Assembly: GCF_000013865.1 (NCBI RefSeq)
Contig: NC_007948.1
Location: 4,703,001 to 4,767,000, forward strand
Direction: 5' to 3'
Origin: Polaromonas sp. JS666
Lineage (GTDB): Bacteria; Pseudomonadota; Gammaproteobacteria; Burkholderiales; Burkholderiaceae_C
Length of the DNA: 64,000 nucleotides
Shown here: in pieces, positions 1 through 9,480 of the stretch
Numbering within the stretch: the stretch's first letter is position 1
Layout: each line of letters starts with the position of its first letter
The notes under the pieces: model-generated
Seen by the model: the letters and a program-made list of their open reading frames with translations, nothing else
What the model was told of the DNA's origin: nothing
Database searches by the model: none
Position numbers and translations under genes: made by a program

Positions 1-739
<739 letters not shown>

Positions 740-819
740 TTTCAACTCCGAAAAGTTACAAAACCAGTTAACGCCTACAGCCGGCAACCGCGCACAGCGC
801 GCCGCGCCGACTCAAAATG

Positions 820-895
<76 letters not shown>

Positions 896-961
896 GAACT
901 CAATCTATCTATCACTGCAACTCGCCACAAGACCGACCGGCCGAACCATAAAAAAGCTTTA

Positions 962-1035
962 TGGAGCGGGAGACGGGAATCGAACCCGCGTCATTAGCTT
1001 GGAAGGCTAGGGTTCTACCATTGAACTACTCCCGC
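962..1035 (-). tRNA. tRNA-Gly (anticodon TCC)
   Basis: A minus-strand 74-nt cloverleaf with acceptor stem GCGGGAG/CTCCCGC, discriminator T and encoded CCA. The anticodon loop CTTCCAA gives TCC. It is the middle member of the Tyr-Gly-Thr-tuf unit. Confidence 0.96.
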
Positions 1036-1148
1036 GCAGCTCTGCCAAATCGACTCGCACCCAAACATTGCAACAAATCCCACAACACAAAGCATGCTTT
1101 ACAGCACTTGCCCCGCATCGGCCCGCTTGCCAAAAATCAACAAAAATC

Positions 1149-1234
1149 TGGTGGATGAGGCTGGATTCGAACCAGCGTAGGCGTTAGCCAACAGATTTAC
1201 AGTCTGCCCCCTTTAGCCACTCGGGCACCCATCC
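1149..1234 (-). tRNA. tRNA-Tyr (anticodon GTA)
   Basis: A minus-strand 86-nt class II tRNA with a long variable arm. It begins GGATGGGTGCCCGAGTGGC and ends CATCCACCA. The anticodon loop CTGTAAA gives GTA. It is the first gene of the tRNA-tuf unit. Confidence 0.96.
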
Positions 1235-1250
1235 ATCAAGCGAACCTCGG

Positions 1251-1279
1251 ATTATGCCACGGTTTTATGTCGCCGGGAA
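1251..1279 (-). promoter_or_regulatory. Possible promoter of the tRNA-tuf unit
   Basis: On the minus strand a CATAAT hexamer (1251-1256) lies 16 nt before the tRNA-Tyr 5' end. A poor -35 candidate, TTCCCG, lies 17 nt further upstream (1274-1279). Only the -10 resembles consensus, so this is tentative. Confidence 0.35.
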
Positions 1280-1457
1280 TCCCGAGTGACTGCAAAAACC
1301 TTCAAAAAGCACCGTCTGCCCCGCCTTGAATGCGCTGGCAGGTTGCAGGCTACCAGTATCCGCCCTCTTTCAAACATCTGCAGCAATGAGGGTCAGAACG
1401 CTCACCCGACAGTGTGCACCAACTTATAAAACCCCATCACCGAAAAGTTGCTGCGAG

Positions 1458-2207
1458 TCAGATCACCGTCCAAGGCAGCCCGCCCCCATCGAGCCCGCCA
1501 ACCGCCTGCGAAAAATGCCCGCAGCCGATAAAAGGCAATGGCGGCCGCAGCGCCGACAACGGTGACGGGTGGTTGGCCACCAGCACCTTGTGGCGGCCAA
1601 CGTCGATCAGCGCACGCTTGCTTTGGGCATGCGCCCCCCACAGCATGAACACCACCGGATGGTCGCCCTGCGAAACCTGCCGGATCACCGCATCCGTCAG
1701 GACCTCCCAGCCGCGCCCCGCATGGCTGGCCGGCAGCCCCTCCTCCACCGTCAGGCAGGTGTTGAGCAGCAGCACGCCGTGGGTCGCCCAACGCACCAGG
1801 CTGCCGCCGGGCACCGGAAACGCCGGCGGTGGCGTGCCCAGGTCGCGCTGCAGCTCCTTGAAGATATTGCGTAATGACGGCGGCAGGGGCACGCCCGGCG
1901 CCACCGAAAAGGCCAGCCCTTCCGCCTGGCCGCGGCCGTGATAGGGGTCCTGGCCGAGGATGACCACGCGCACCTGCTCCGGCGACGTGAGTTCCAGCGC
2001 GCGCAGCGGCCGGGGGGGGAAGATCACGACGCCGTCCGCCAGCCGGCCACGCAGAAAATCCAGCAGCTTCTGGCCGGTCGCGCTGGAAAAAAACGCCTTG
2101 GTGACAGGCTCCCACCCGGGCGCTACCGGCCAGGCCAAGGGGTCCGCGCTGGTCAGGCGGTCCGCGACGCCCAGCGCCGACGCCTCATCCAGAAACAGGT
2201 CCGTCAT
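1458..2207 (-). CDS. ung: Uracil-DNA glycosylase, family 1
   Basis: Removes uracil from DNA to start base-excision repair. The 249-residue protein has the family 1 catalytic motif GQDPYH at about 85-90 (Asp87 activates water), the LLLNT strand, and the DNA-intercalation motif HPSPLS at about 213-218. Length is close to the family norm. The ATG at 2207 lies 12 nt after the trpC stop on the same strand, so it is probably the last gene of the trp transcription unit. No oddities in the catalytic residues. Confidence 0.96.
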   Translation of the reverse strand: MTDLFLDEASALGVADRLTSADPLAWPVAPGWEPVTKAFFSSATGQKLLDFLRGRLADGVVIFPPRPLRALELTSPEQVRVVILGQDPYHGRGQAEGLAFSVAPGVPLPPSLRNIFKELQRDLGTPPPAFPVPGGSLVRWATHGVLLLNTCLTVEEGLPASHAGRGWEVLTDAVIRQVSQGDHPVVFMLWGAHAQSKRALIDVGRHKVLVANHPSPLSALRPPLPFIGCGHFSQAVGGLDGGGLPWTVI

Positions 2208-2219
2208 GGCCGGCGCCAG

Positions 2220-3014
2220 TCAGTCCAGCCCGAAAAGTTGAGCCAGCGCGACGCCGGGATCTTCTGCCCGCATGAAGGCTTCGCCGACCAGGAAGGCGTT
2301 GACCCTGGCCTCACGCAAGCGCTTGACGTCGGCCGGGGTGGAAATGCCGGATTCCGTGACCAGCAGGCGGTCTGCCGGTACTTTGCCGAGCAGACTCAGG
2401 GTATTGTCCAGCGAGACCTCAAAGGTCTTGAGGTTGCGGTTGTTGATGCCGACCAGCGGTGTCCTGAGCTTCAGCGCCCGCTCCAGCTCGGCCTCGTCGT
2501 GCACCTCGACCAGCACCGCCATGTCCAGCGAGAACGCCAGCGCTTCCAGCGCCTTCATCTGCGCGTCGTCCAGGCAGGCGACAATCAGCAAAATGCAGTC
2601 GGCCCCCATCACGCGGGCCTCGTACACCTGGTAGGCGTCGACCATGAAATCCTTGCGCAGCACCGGCAGGGCGCACGAGGCCCGGGCCTGTTTCAGGTAG
2701 TCCACACTGCCCTGGAAAAACTGCCGGTCGGTGAGCACGGACAGGCAGGCCGCGCCATGCTCCGCATAGCTTTGCGCAATGTCGGCCGGAATGAAGTCGG
2801 CCCGCAGCACGCCCTTGGACGGGCTGGCCTTTTTGACTTCGGCAATCACCGCCGGCTTGCCCGCCGAGATTTTGGCGCGCAGCGCGCCGACAAAGTCCCG
2901 CGTGAGCACACGCGATTCGGCGTCTTCGCGCACCACGGCCAGCGGCTTGCGTTTGATGGCCTGCGCGATTTCTTCGCGCTTGACGGCAATGATCTTGTCG
3001 AGGATGTCGGACAT
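2220..3014 (-). CDS. trpC: Indole-3-glycerol phosphate synthase
   Basis: Converts carboxyphenylamino-deoxyribulose phosphate to indole-3-glycerol phosphate in tryptophan synthesis. The 264-residue (beta/alpha)8 protein shows [10 protein letters not shown] at about 59-68 (catalytic Lys, phosphate site), [22 protein letters not shown] and [10 protein letters not shown]. Full length. It starts 5 nt after the trpD stop, so tight coupling with trpD is likely. Confidence 0.97.
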   Translation of the reverse strand: MSDILDKIIAVKREEIAQAIKRKPLAVVREDAESRVLTRDFVGALRAKISAGKPAVIAEVKKASPSKGVLRADFIPADIAQSYAEHGAACLSVLTDRQFFQGSVDYLKQARASCALPVLRKDFMVDAYQVYEARVMGADCILLIVACLDDAQMKALEALAFSLDMAVLVEVHDEAELERALKLRTPLVGINNRNLKTFEVSLDNTLSLLGKVPADRLLVTESGISTPADVKRLREARVNAFLVGEAFMRAEDPGVALAQLFGLD

Positions 3015-3019
3015 GGTGT

Positions 3020-4063
3020 TCAGGCTGCCAGGGTTTGGGTGATGGAAACAAGCTGCGCGAGGCGGGCCTTGGCCGCACCGGACTCGAGCGCGGCACGCGC
3101 CTTGACGATGCCCTCCTGCATCGAGGAGGCCACATTGGCGGCATACAGCGCCGCGCCGGCATTGAGGATCACGATGTCGCGCGCCGCGCCCGGCTGGTTG
3201 TCCAGCACGCCCAGCAGCATGGCTTTGGACTGCTCTGGCGTTTCGACGCGCAGCGCGCGGTTGCTGGCCATGGTCATGCTGAAGTCCTCGGGGTGGATTT
3301 CGTATTCAGTGATCTCGCCGTTTTTCAGCTCCCCCACGATGGTGGCGGCGCCCAGGCTGACCTCGTCCATGCCGTCCTTGCCATACACCACCAGCGCATG
3401 CTCGGCGCCCAGGCGCTGCAGCGCACGGATCTGGATGCCCACCAGGTCGGGGTGGAACACGCCCATCAGGATGTTCGGGGCGCTGGCCGGGTTGGTGAGC
3501 GGCCCGAGGATGTTGAAAATGGTGCGCACGCCCAGCTCCTTGCGGATGGGCGCGACGTTTTTCATCGCCGGGTGGTGGTTGGGCGCAAACATGAAGCCCA
3601 CGCCGGCTTCTTCAATGCATTTCGCAATCGCCTCGGGCATCAGGTTGATGTTGATGCCCAGGGCTTCCATGACATCGGCGCTGCCCGACTTGCTGCTGAC
3701 GCTGCGCCCGCCGTGCTTGCTGACCTTGGCGCCCGCCGCCGCCGCCACAAACATCGAGCAGGTCGAAATGTTGAAGGTGTGCGAGCCGTCGCCACCCGTG
3801 CCAACGATGTCCACCAGGTGAGTTTTGTCGGCCACATGGACCTTGGTCGAAAACTCGCGCATCACCTGCGCGGCAGCGGTGATCTCACCGATGGTTTCCT
3901 TCTTGACGCGCAGGCCGGTGATCAGCGCCGCCATCATGACCGGCGACATCTCGCCGCTCATGATTAGCCGCATGATGTGCAGCATCTCGTCGTGAAAGAT
4001 CTCGCGGTGCTCGATGGTGCGTTGCAGGGCTTCCTGCGGGGTGATTTTGTGGGTGTGGGGCAT
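3020..4063 (-). CDS. trpD: Anthranilate phosphoribosyltransferase
   Basis: Transfers phosphoribosyl from PRPP to anthranilate, the second committed step of tryptophan synthesis. The 347-residue protein carries the PRPP-binding motif VGTGGDG at about 87-93, [16 protein letters not shown] and [11 protein letters not shown]. It lies 41 nt after the exporter gene and 5 nt before trpC. The ATG at 4063 ([13 protein letters not shown]) gives the expected length. Confidence 0.97.
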   Translation of the reverse strand: MPHTHKITPQEALQRTIEHREIFHDEMLHIMRLIMSGEMSPVMMAALITGLRVKKETIGEITAAAQVMREFSTKVHVADKTHLVDIVGTGGDGSHTFNISTCSMFVAAAAGAKVSKHGGRSVSSKSGSADVMEALGININLMPEAIAKCIEEAGVGFMFAPNHHPAMKNVAPIRKELGVRTIFNILGPLTNPASAPNILMGVFHPDLVGIQIRALQRLGAEHALVVYGKDGMDEVSLGAATIVGELKNGEITEYEIHPEDFSMTMASNRALRVETPEQSKAMLLGVLDNQPGAARDIVILNAGAALYAANVASSMQEGIVKARAALESGAAKARLAQLVSITQTLAA

Positions 4064-4104
4064 GACGCGTCTCGTTTCTTTACTCTGGGACTGGAGGGGA
4101 CGAC

Positions 4105-4755
4105 TCAGTCCGTTGGATTATCGGTAAGGGCCAGCTTGAGGCCAAACCCGATGAACATGACGCCGGCTGCGCGGTCCAGCCAGTGCATGCCGCGCTGCAC
4201 GGCATCACGCCGGGCCATCCAGGCAGCTGCCAGGGCCCAGCCCGAATTGACCGGGATGGCGTTCAAATTGAACAGCACGCCCAGCAGCACAAAGGCCAGG
4301 GCCTTGTTGTCGGTGTCCGGTGCGATGAACTGCGGCACGAAAGCCAGGAAGAAAATCGCGACCTTGGGGTTCAGCACATTGGTCCAGAAGCCTCCCATGA
4401 AAACCACGTTCAGGCGCCGTGCCGGCTGTGCGGCAGCCGCCGCGACGAGGTCGGTGGTGGCCTGCGGCGCTTTGGACAACAGGATCTTCGCGCCTATCCA
4501 CAGCAGGTAAGCCGCCCCTGTCCACTTGAGCACGGTAAAGGCGATGGCCGAAGTGGCCAGCAACGCGCCGACGCCTACAGCCGCCGCAAAAATATGGAGA
4601 AAACAGCCAGCCGTGATGCCGAGGCCCGCAACAATCCCGGCGCGCGCACCCGAGCGCAGCGAGTTGGTCACGATGTAAAGCACGTCGGGGCCCGGCGTCA
4701 GATTAAGCAACCAACCGGCCGCGATAAAAAGCAACAGGTGTTGAAAGTCAGGCAT
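4105..4755 (-). CDS. LysE/RhtB-family amino-acid exporter
   Basis: An inner-membrane protein of 216 residues with about six hydrophobic segments. It has the family N-terminal signature [11 protein letters not shown] around residues 18-28 and the central [21 protein letters not shown]. Members export neutral or basic amino acids, threonine, homoserine or related metabolites; the substrate cannot be read here. It sits between the threonine aldolase gene (14 nt) and trpD (41 nt) on the same strand. That position suggests expression with the trp genes and export of an overflow product, which is inference. Confidence 0.88.
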   Translation of the reverse strand: MPDFQHLLLFIAAGWLLNLTPGPDVLYIVTNSLRSGARAGIVAGLGITAGCFLHIFAAAVGVGALLATSAIAFTVLKWTGAAYLLWIGAKILLSKAPQATTDLVAAAAAQPARRLNVVFMGGFWTNVLNPKVAIFFLAFVPQFIAPDTDNKALAFVLLGVLFNLNAIPVNSGWALAAAWMARRDAVQRGMHWLDRAAGVMFIGFGLKLALTDNPTD

Positions 4756-4769
4756 GGCTTTATCCTTGT

Positions 4770-5882
4770 TTATCCTTTGAGATGGAAGAACTGCCGGATC
4801 GCGGCCACGGCGCGGTCCACACCGGCAGCGTCCACATCGAGGTGCGTGACAAAACGCAGGCGATACAGGCCCGTGGCCTGAATGCCGTGATCGGCCAGGT
4901 ACTTGAGCAGGGCGGCAGATTTGTCGCGGGCCGCGCCGCTCAGGTCGACAAAGAGGATATTGGTCTCGGGCGCTTCCACGTGCAAGCCCTCAATCCCCGC
5001 CAGACCGTCGGCCAGTTGCCGGGCCAGCGCATGGTCCTGCGCCAGGCGTTCAATGTGATGGTCCAGCGCGTAGCTGGCGGCGGCCGCCAGCATGCCGGAC
5101 TGGCGCATCGCGCCGCCGGCCATCTTGCGGACGCGGCGCGCCCGCGCAATGAACTCGCGCGAGCCGCACAGCGCGGAGCCCACGGGCGCGCCCAGCCCCT
5201 TGCTGAAACACACCGACACGCTGTCGAAACACTGGGCGATGCGCCTGGCTTCGGCGACGGCACTGTCGCGGGTAACTTCCGTTCGCACTGAGCCTGTCGA
5301 AGTGCCTGCAGCGGCTTCGACAAGCTCAGCCCGAACGGACAGTGCGGCTTGCGCCACGGCGGCGTTGAACAGCCGCGCGCCGTCCAGATGGCGGCTCAGG
5401 CCTTTGGCCTGCGCCAACTGCGTGGCCTGCTGCACATAGCCAAACGGCAACAGCTTGCCGCCCAGCGTGTTTTCCAGTGCCAGCAGTCGGGTGATCGCAA
5501 AATGCGGGTCATCGGGCTTGATGGCAGCTTCGATCTCGGCGACCGCCAGCGTGCCGTCGGGCTGGTGGTTCAGCGGCTGCGGCTGCACGCTGCCAAACAC
5601 CGCCGCACCGCCGCCTTCCCAGCGGTAGCAGTGCGCCATCTGGCCGACGATGTATTCGTCGCCGCGCTGGCAGTGGCTCAAGATCGCGCAGAGGTTGCTC
5701 TGCGTGCCGGTGGGTACAAACAGCGCGGCCTCAAAGCCCAGCATGCCGGCAATTTTCTCCTGCAGCGCGTTGACGCTGGGGTCGTCGCCAAACACGTCGT
5801 CGCCCAGCGGCGCGGCCTGCATGGCTGCACGCATCGCGGCGCTGGGCTGGGTGACGGTGTCGCTGCGCAGATCAACAACCAT
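4770..5882 (-). CDS. ltaE: Low-specificity L-threonine aldolase, with an in-frame repeat insertion
   Basis: A PLP enzyme that cleaves L-threonine or allo-threonine to glycine and acetaldehyde. The 370-residue protein has the N-terminus DLRSDTVTQPS, the HLDGARLFNAAVA motif (about 165-177) and the PLP-lysine motif CFSKGLGAPVGS (Lys228). It is longer than the usual 330-350 residues. Residues about 183-201 are encoded by an imperfect inverted repeat (5281-5336) that keeps the frame and lies in a loop between the HLDGAR motif and the PLP lysine. Both flanking motifs are intact, so the enzyme may still work. It starts 60 nt after trpG. Confidence 0.93.
   Translation of the reverse strand: MVVDLRSDTVTQPSAAMRAAMQAAPLGDDVFGDDPSVNALQEKIAGMLGFEAALFVPTGTQSNLCAILSHCQRGDEYIVGQMAHCYRWEGGGAAVFGSVQPQPLNHQPDGTLAVAEIEAAIKPDDPHFAITRLLALENTLGGKLLPFGYVQQATQLAQAKGLSRHLDGARLFNAAVAQAALSVRAELVEAAAGTSTGSVRTEVTRDSAVAEARRIAQCFDSVSVCFSKGLGAPVGSALCGSREFIARARRVRKMAGGAMRQSGMLAAAASYALDHHIERLAQDHALARQLADGLAGIEGLHVEAPETNILFVDLSGAARDKSAALLKYLADHGIQATGLYRLRFVTHLDVDAAGVDRAVAAIRQFFHLKG
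5281..5336. repeat. Palindromic repeat inside ltaE
   Basis: Two 22-nt arms, GTTCGCACTGAGCCTGTCGA(AG) at 5281-5302 and CTTCGACAAGCTCAGCCCGA(AC) at 5315-5336, are inverted copies matching at 19 of 22 positions. The spacer is 12 nt. The arm resembles a dispersed palindrome known from many beta-proteobacterial genomes (recalled, not searched). The whole unit is translated within ltaE. Confidence 0.85.
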
Positions 5883-5942
5883 TTCGGCCTCCCTTCCAAT
5901 AAATTGGCGAGCTTTCAGCTATCAAATTCAGGGCAAACGAGG

Positions 5943-6515
5943 TCATGCCCGCTGCTCCAGGAAGTTCTTCAGCATGGCATGGCCGTGCTCGGTCAGGATG
6001 GATTCGGGGTGGAATTGCACGCCCTGAATGGGCAGCTCCTTGTGGCGCACGCCCATGATCTCGCCGTCGTCCGTCCACGCCGTGACGGCCAGCACGTCCG
6101 GGCAGGACGACTTCTCGATGGCCAGCGAGTGGTAGCGGTTCACGACAAACTGCTCCGGCAGTTCGGCGAACACACCTTGCTGCGTGGTGGTGATCACGCT
6201 GGTCTTGCCGTGCATGAGCTGCCGGGCCCGGATGATCTTGCCGCCAAACGCCGCGCCAATGCTCTGGTGGCCCAGGCAGACGCCCAGGATGGGCAGCTTG
6301 CCGGCGAAGTGCTGGATCGCCGCCACCGAAATACCGGCCTCGGCCGGCGAGCAAGGCCCGGGCGACACCACCAGGAGATCAGGCGCGCGCGCGGCGATGC
6401 CCTCCAGCGTGATCTCGTCGTTGCGAAAGACTTCAACCTCGGCGCCCAGCTCACCAAAGTACTGGACGATGTTGTAGGTGAAGCTGTCGTAGTTGTCGAT
6501 CATCAGGAGTTTCAT
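5943..6515 (-). CDS. trpG: Anthranilate synthase component II (glutamine amidotransferase)
   Basis: Supplies ammonia from glutamine to TrpE. The 190-residue class I amidotransferase has [18 protein letters not shown] N-terminus, the nucleophile motif [10 protein letters not shown] (Cys near 79) and the C-terminal [10 protein letters not shown] with the His-Glu pair. The ATG at 6515 overlaps the chorismate mutase stop as ATGA, which indicates translational coupling. Confidence 0.97.
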   Translation of the reverse strand: MKLLMIDNYDSFTYNIVQYFGELGAEVEVFRNDEITLEGIAARAPDLLVVSPGPCSPAEAGISVAAIQHFAGKLPILGVCLGHQSIGAAFGGKIIRARQLMHGKTSVITTTQQGVFAELPEQFVVNRYHSLAIEKSSCPDVLAVTAWTDDGEIMGVRHKELPIQGVQFHPESILTEHGHAMLKNFLEQRA

Positions 6516-6829
6516 GATCCTGCCCCTTCTTTCAGGCGTGCGAATTCGCCCTGCTCAAACTCGATGAATGCGGCAATCATGGCGCGGTAGGTCGCCTCCA
6601 TGACGGCCTCGGGGGCACCGGCCTGCCTGGCCTGCGCACGCACGCGGTCGATGATGAAATCGATGCGCGCCTGGTCGTAAACCTGATCCGCGCGCTGCTT
6701 GATGCGCGCGGCCTGGGCCACATAGCCGCTGCGCTCGGCCAGCAGGGCCACGATGCGGTCATCGAGCGCATCGATGTGCCGGCGCACGTCGGCCATGGTG
6801 TCGCAATGTTGGACGACTACCGTGCTCAT
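6512..6829 (-). CDS. AroQ-type chorismate mutase (PchB-like possible)
   Basis: A 105-residue all-helical protein of the AroQ fold: [20 protein letters not shown], then [12 protein letters not shown] and a third helix ending MIAAFIEFE. Chorismate mutases make prephenate from chorismate; the closely related PchB type also acts as isochorismate-pyruvate lyase, and the sequence alone does not separate the two. The start at 6829 is chosen because its ATG overlaps the trpE stop (ATGA); the trpG start overlaps its own stop in the same way. The three genes therefore form a coupled cassette that competes for and divides chorismate. Confidence 0.88.
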   Translation of the reverse strand: MSTVVVQHCDTMADVRRHIDALDDRIVALLAERSGYVAQAARIKQRADQVYDQARIDFIIDRVRAQARQAGAPEAVMEATYRAMIAAFIEFEQGEFARLKEGAGS

Positions 6830-8406
6830 TCCAGGCCCTCCTCGACCAGTTCGCTGGCGCGCAGCAAGGCGCGCGCCTTGGCTTCGGTTTCTTTCCATTC
6901 CAGCTCGGGCACCGAGTCAGCCACCACGCCGGCCGCCGCCTGCACATACAGGGTCTGGTCCTTGATGATGCCGGTGCGGATCGCAATGGCCACGTCCATG
7001 TCGCCCGCATAACTGAGGTAACCGCAGGCGCCGCCATACAGGCCGCGCTTGGTGGGCTCCAGCTGGTCGATCAGTTCCATCGCATGCACCTTGGGCGCGC
7101 CGGTCAGCGTGCCGGCCGGGAAGGTCGCCTTGAGCACATCCATGCTGGTCATGCCATCGAGCAAGACGCCTTCGACGTTGCTCACGATGTGCATCACATG
7201 GCTGTAGCGCTCCACCGCAAAGGCTTCGGTCACCTTGACGGTGCCGGTTTTGGCGATGCGGCCGATGTCGTTGCGCGCCAGGTCGATCAGCATCACGTGC
7301 TCGGCGCGCTCCTTCGGGTCATTGACCAGCTCCTGCTCGACCGCCTTGTCAGCCTCGATGGACGAAGCGCGCGGGCGGGTGCCGGCCAGGGGCCGGATCG
7401 TGATCTTCTGCTCGAACTGGGCCCCCACGCTCGTCACTGGCGTGTACTCGCTGCCCCCCGAGGGGGCGTTCGCGTCTTGGGGCGGCCCGGCGACGCGAGC
7501 CACCTGCTCCTGCCGCACCAGAATCTCAGGCGACGCCCCCACCACATGGAAGTCGCCAAAGTGGTAGTAGTACATGTAGGGCGAGGGGTTGAGCGCGCGC
7601 AGCGCCCGGTACAGGCTCAGCGGCGACTCGGTGTAGCGCTTCTTGATGCGCTGGCCCACCTGCACCTGCATGAAATCGCCGGCCTCGATCAGCCGCTTGG
7701 CGCGCTCTACCGCGGCAATGTAGTCGGCCTTGGCAAAGTCACGCTCGGCCGGATAGCCCTGCGAGGGCTTGACGACCGGCGCGCTGACGGAGTATTTGAG
7801 CTGCTCCTTGAGCTCACGCAGGCGCTTCTTGGCGTTGGCAAAGGCCTCGGGCTGGGCCGGATCCGCGTACACGATCAGGTAGAGCTTGCCCGAGAGGTTG
7901 TCGATCACGGCCAGTTCTTCGCACTGCAGCAGCATGATGTCGGGGCAGCCCAGCGTGTCCGGCGGGCAGGAGGCTTCGAGTTTTTTCTCGATGTAGCGCA
8001 CCGTGTCATAGCCAAAGTAACCGGCCAGTCCGCCGCAAAAGCGCGGCAGGCCGGGCCTGAGCGCGACCTTGAACCGTTTTTGGTAGTCACTGATGAAATC
8101 CAGCGGATTGACTCGCGAGGTTTCGATGACCCGGCCGTCCTTCACCACCTCGGTGAGCATGTCGGCCCCGAAGCCCGAGCAGCGTATCAGCGTACGCGCG
8201 GGCAAGCCAATAAAGCTGTAGCGGCCAAAACGCTCGCCACCCACCACCGACTCCAGCAAAAAGCTGAACTTGCCGCCGTCTTTGGCGTTGGCAAGCTTGA
8301 GGTAGAGCGACAGCGGGGTTTCGAGATCGGCAAACGCCTCCAGCATCAGCGGAATGCGGTTGTAGCCCTGGCTGGCCAGGCTTTTAAATTCGAGTTCAGT
8401 AATCAC
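6826..8406 (-). CDS. trpE: Anthranilate synthase component I, with an in-frame repeat insertion
   Basis: Converts chorismate to anthranilate with TrpG. The 526-residue protein has the tryptophan-feedback element FSFLLESVVGGERFGRYSF near the N-terminus. The C-terminal chorismate-binding domain is present, with TIRPLAGTRPR, ERAEHVMLIDLARNDIGR and FPAGTLTGAPKVHAMELID. It is about 25-30 residues longer than usual. Residues about 302-329 are encoded by an 84-nt copy (7420-7503) of a GC-rich repeat that also occurs between genes in this window. The insertion lies just before the EQKITIRPLAGTRPR strand and keeps the frame. Expression is probably controlled by the leader at 8455-8662. Confidence 0.97.
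   Translation of the reverse strand: MITELEFKSLASQGYNRIPLMLEAFADLETPLSLYLKLANAKDGGKFSFLLESVVGGERFGRYSFIGLPARTLIRCSGFGADMLTEVVKDGRVIETSRVNPLDFISDYQKRFKVALRPGLPRFCGGLAGYFGYDTVRYIEKKLEASCPPDTLGCPDIMLLQCEELAVIDNLSGKLYLIVYADPAQPEAFANAKKRLRELKEQLKYSVSAPVVKPSQGYPAERDFAKADYIAAVERAKRLIEAGDFMQVQVGQRIKKRYTESPLSLYRALRALNPSPYMYYYHFGDFHVVGASPEILVRQEQVARVAGPPQDANAPSGGSEYTPVTSVGAQFEQKITIRPLAGTRPRASSIEADKAVEQELVNDPKERAEHVMLIDLARNDIGRIAKTGTVKVTEAFAVERYSHVMHIVSNVEGVLLDGMTSMDVLKATFPAGTLTGAPKVHAMELIDQLEPTKRGLYGGACGYLSYAGDMDVAIAIRTGIIKDQTLYVQAAAGVVADSVPELEWKETEAKARALLRASELVEEGLE
7420..7503 (-). repeat. GC-rich palindromic repeat, coding copy in trpE
   Basis: The minus strand reads GCCGGGCCGCCCCAAG, then GCCCCCTCGGGGGGCAGCGAG, then a spacer and GAGCGTGGGGGCC. 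The same modules in the same order occur at 36226-36316 and 37909-38008 between genes, and at 56255-56337 in the second aroE. Exactly 28 codons are added to trpE. Confidence 0.82.
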
Positions 8407-8457
8407 TGTGGGTCCTTCATCAGGGCGGCGCGTTGTGGACGCCTGCGCCTGTCATTC

Positions 8458-8480
8458 AAAACGCCCCGAAGTCCGGGGCC
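8458..8480 (-). terminator. Attenuator hairpin before trpE
   Basis: On the minus strand GCCCCG, a five-base loop GACTT and CGGGGC form a six-pair stem followed by GTTTT. It lies between trpL and trpE and is best read as the conditional terminator. Confidence 0.65.
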
Positions 8481-8578
8481 GGGATGCTCGTTGCGTGGCG
8501 CACGAGCGCATCAATTCAGGAGGGTGCGGAGCCTGCAGCAAAGGCACGGTCAGGCTATACGGCTGACACGTCTGCGCC

Positions 8579-8662
8579 TCAGGCGTGCGCGAGATGACAG
8601 GTACGCCAGGGCCAGGCTCCCCGGCCTGCACAACCTGTTTGAATGATGCGATGAATGAACAT
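8579..8662 (-). CDS. trpL: Putative trp leader peptide
   Basis: The frame from the ATG at 8662 encodes a 27-residue peptide beginning MFIHRIIQTGC, containing AWPWRTC, and ending LAHA before TGA at 8579. Two Trp codons (8612-8614 and 8606-8608 on the plus strand) in a 27-residue peptide just ahead of trpE are what a tryptophan sensor needs. No strong Shine-Dalgarno sequence is seen. A TACACT hexamer lies only about 10 nt upstream of the ATG, so the leader could have a very short 5' end. Confidence 0.62.
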   Translation of the reverse strand: MFIHRIIQTGCAGRGAWPWRTCHLAHA

Positions 8663-8876
8663 GTAGCCCAAAGTGTAGCAAAGAAGACCCTGACCGAAAG
8701 GGCCATCGTGGCAATTCGGGGAGTCCGGGAAATTTCGGTAAATGGGCAGACTCCCCTAATCAGCAGCAGGCAGCCCCACCCATCTGGCAAACCCTATAGC
8801 CGCCAGCGCGTCGCGGGCTTGAAAATAGCCCCACAAAAAAGAACGACCGTTCTATTTAACCCCGTTGGAGACTTTC

Positions 8877-9473
8877 ATGACTTTGCCTTTGTCTTTGTAT
8901 AAGCAGTGCATCACCGGCCTGGCCGGGCTGGTGCTGTCACTTGGCGTGCTGGCCGCGCCGGTGGAAATTTCGGGGGTCAAACTGGAGGACGCGCTGGACC
9001 TTCAGGGCACGAAACTCCAGCTCAATGGCGCGGGCATCCGCTACAAGGCGGTGTTCAAGGTCTATGTGGCGGGCCTGTACCTGGGCAAGAAGGCCGCCAC
9101 GCCGGAAGAGGTGTACGCGGCACCGGGCCCCAAGCGCCTGAGCATCACGCTGCTGCGCGAGATTGATTCCAACGAGCTTGGCAAGGCATTCACCAAGGGC
9201 ATTGAAGACAACACGCCCAAGGGCGAGATGTCCAGGCTGATCCCGGGCCTGATCAGGATGGGCCAGATCTTTGCCGACCAGAAAAAGCTGCTGCCCGGCG
9301 AAAATTTCACCATTGACTGGATTCCCGGCACGGGCACGGTGCTCACCGTCAAGGGCAAGCAGCAGGGCGAGCCGTTCCGGGAAATTGAATTTTTCAATGC
9401 CCTGATGCGCATCTGGCTGGGCCCGCAACCCGCAGACTGGAGGCTGAAAGAGGCCCTGCTGAGTAAAGGCTGA
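8877..9473 (+). CDS. Exported chalcone isomerase-like protein
   Basis: A 198-residue protein with a signal peptide (hydrophobic TGLAGLVLSLGVLAAPV, cleavage after about residue 23). The mature part resembles the bacterial chalcone-isomerase-like family: LNGAGIRYKAVFKVYVAGLYL, then LLREIDSNELGKAFTKGIEDN and a C-terminal FREIEFFNALMRIWLG. These bacterial proteins lack proven isomerase activity; many are described as periplasmic lipid or fatty-acid binders. The ATG at 8877 is chosen because GGAG lies 6 nt upstream. It is transcribed divergently from trpE, and a hairpin follows at 9481. Confidence 0.8.
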   Translation: MTLPLSLYKQCITGLAGLVLSLGVLAAPVEISGVKLEDALDLQGTKLQLNGAGIRYKAVFKVYVAGLYLGKKAATPEEVYAAPGPKRLSITLLREIDSNELGKAFTKGIEDNTPKGEMSRLIPGLIRMGQIFADQKKLLPGENFTIDWIPGTGTVLTVKGKQQGEPFREIEFFNALMRIWLGPQPADWRLKEALLSKG

Positions 9474-9480
9474 AAGCGAT

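Larger units (their letters stand above)
8455..8662 (-). promoter_or_regulatory. trp leader with attenuator upstream of trpE
   Basis: Reading the minus strand, a 27-codon leader ORF (8662-8579) holds two tryptophan codons separated by one proline codon. About 100 nt further on, a GC-rich hairpin GCCCCG-GACTT-CGGGGC followed by GTTTT (8458-8480) has the form of an intrinsic terminator, and trpE starts about 50 nt after it. This is the layout of ribosome-mediated tryptophan attenuation. The competing antiterminator pairing was not worked out. Confidence 0.7.

Noticed and set aside
8452..8790. A 112-codon minus-strand frame across the trp leader
   Set aside because: It overlaps the leader peptide and attenuator in another frame and shows no domain-like sequence.
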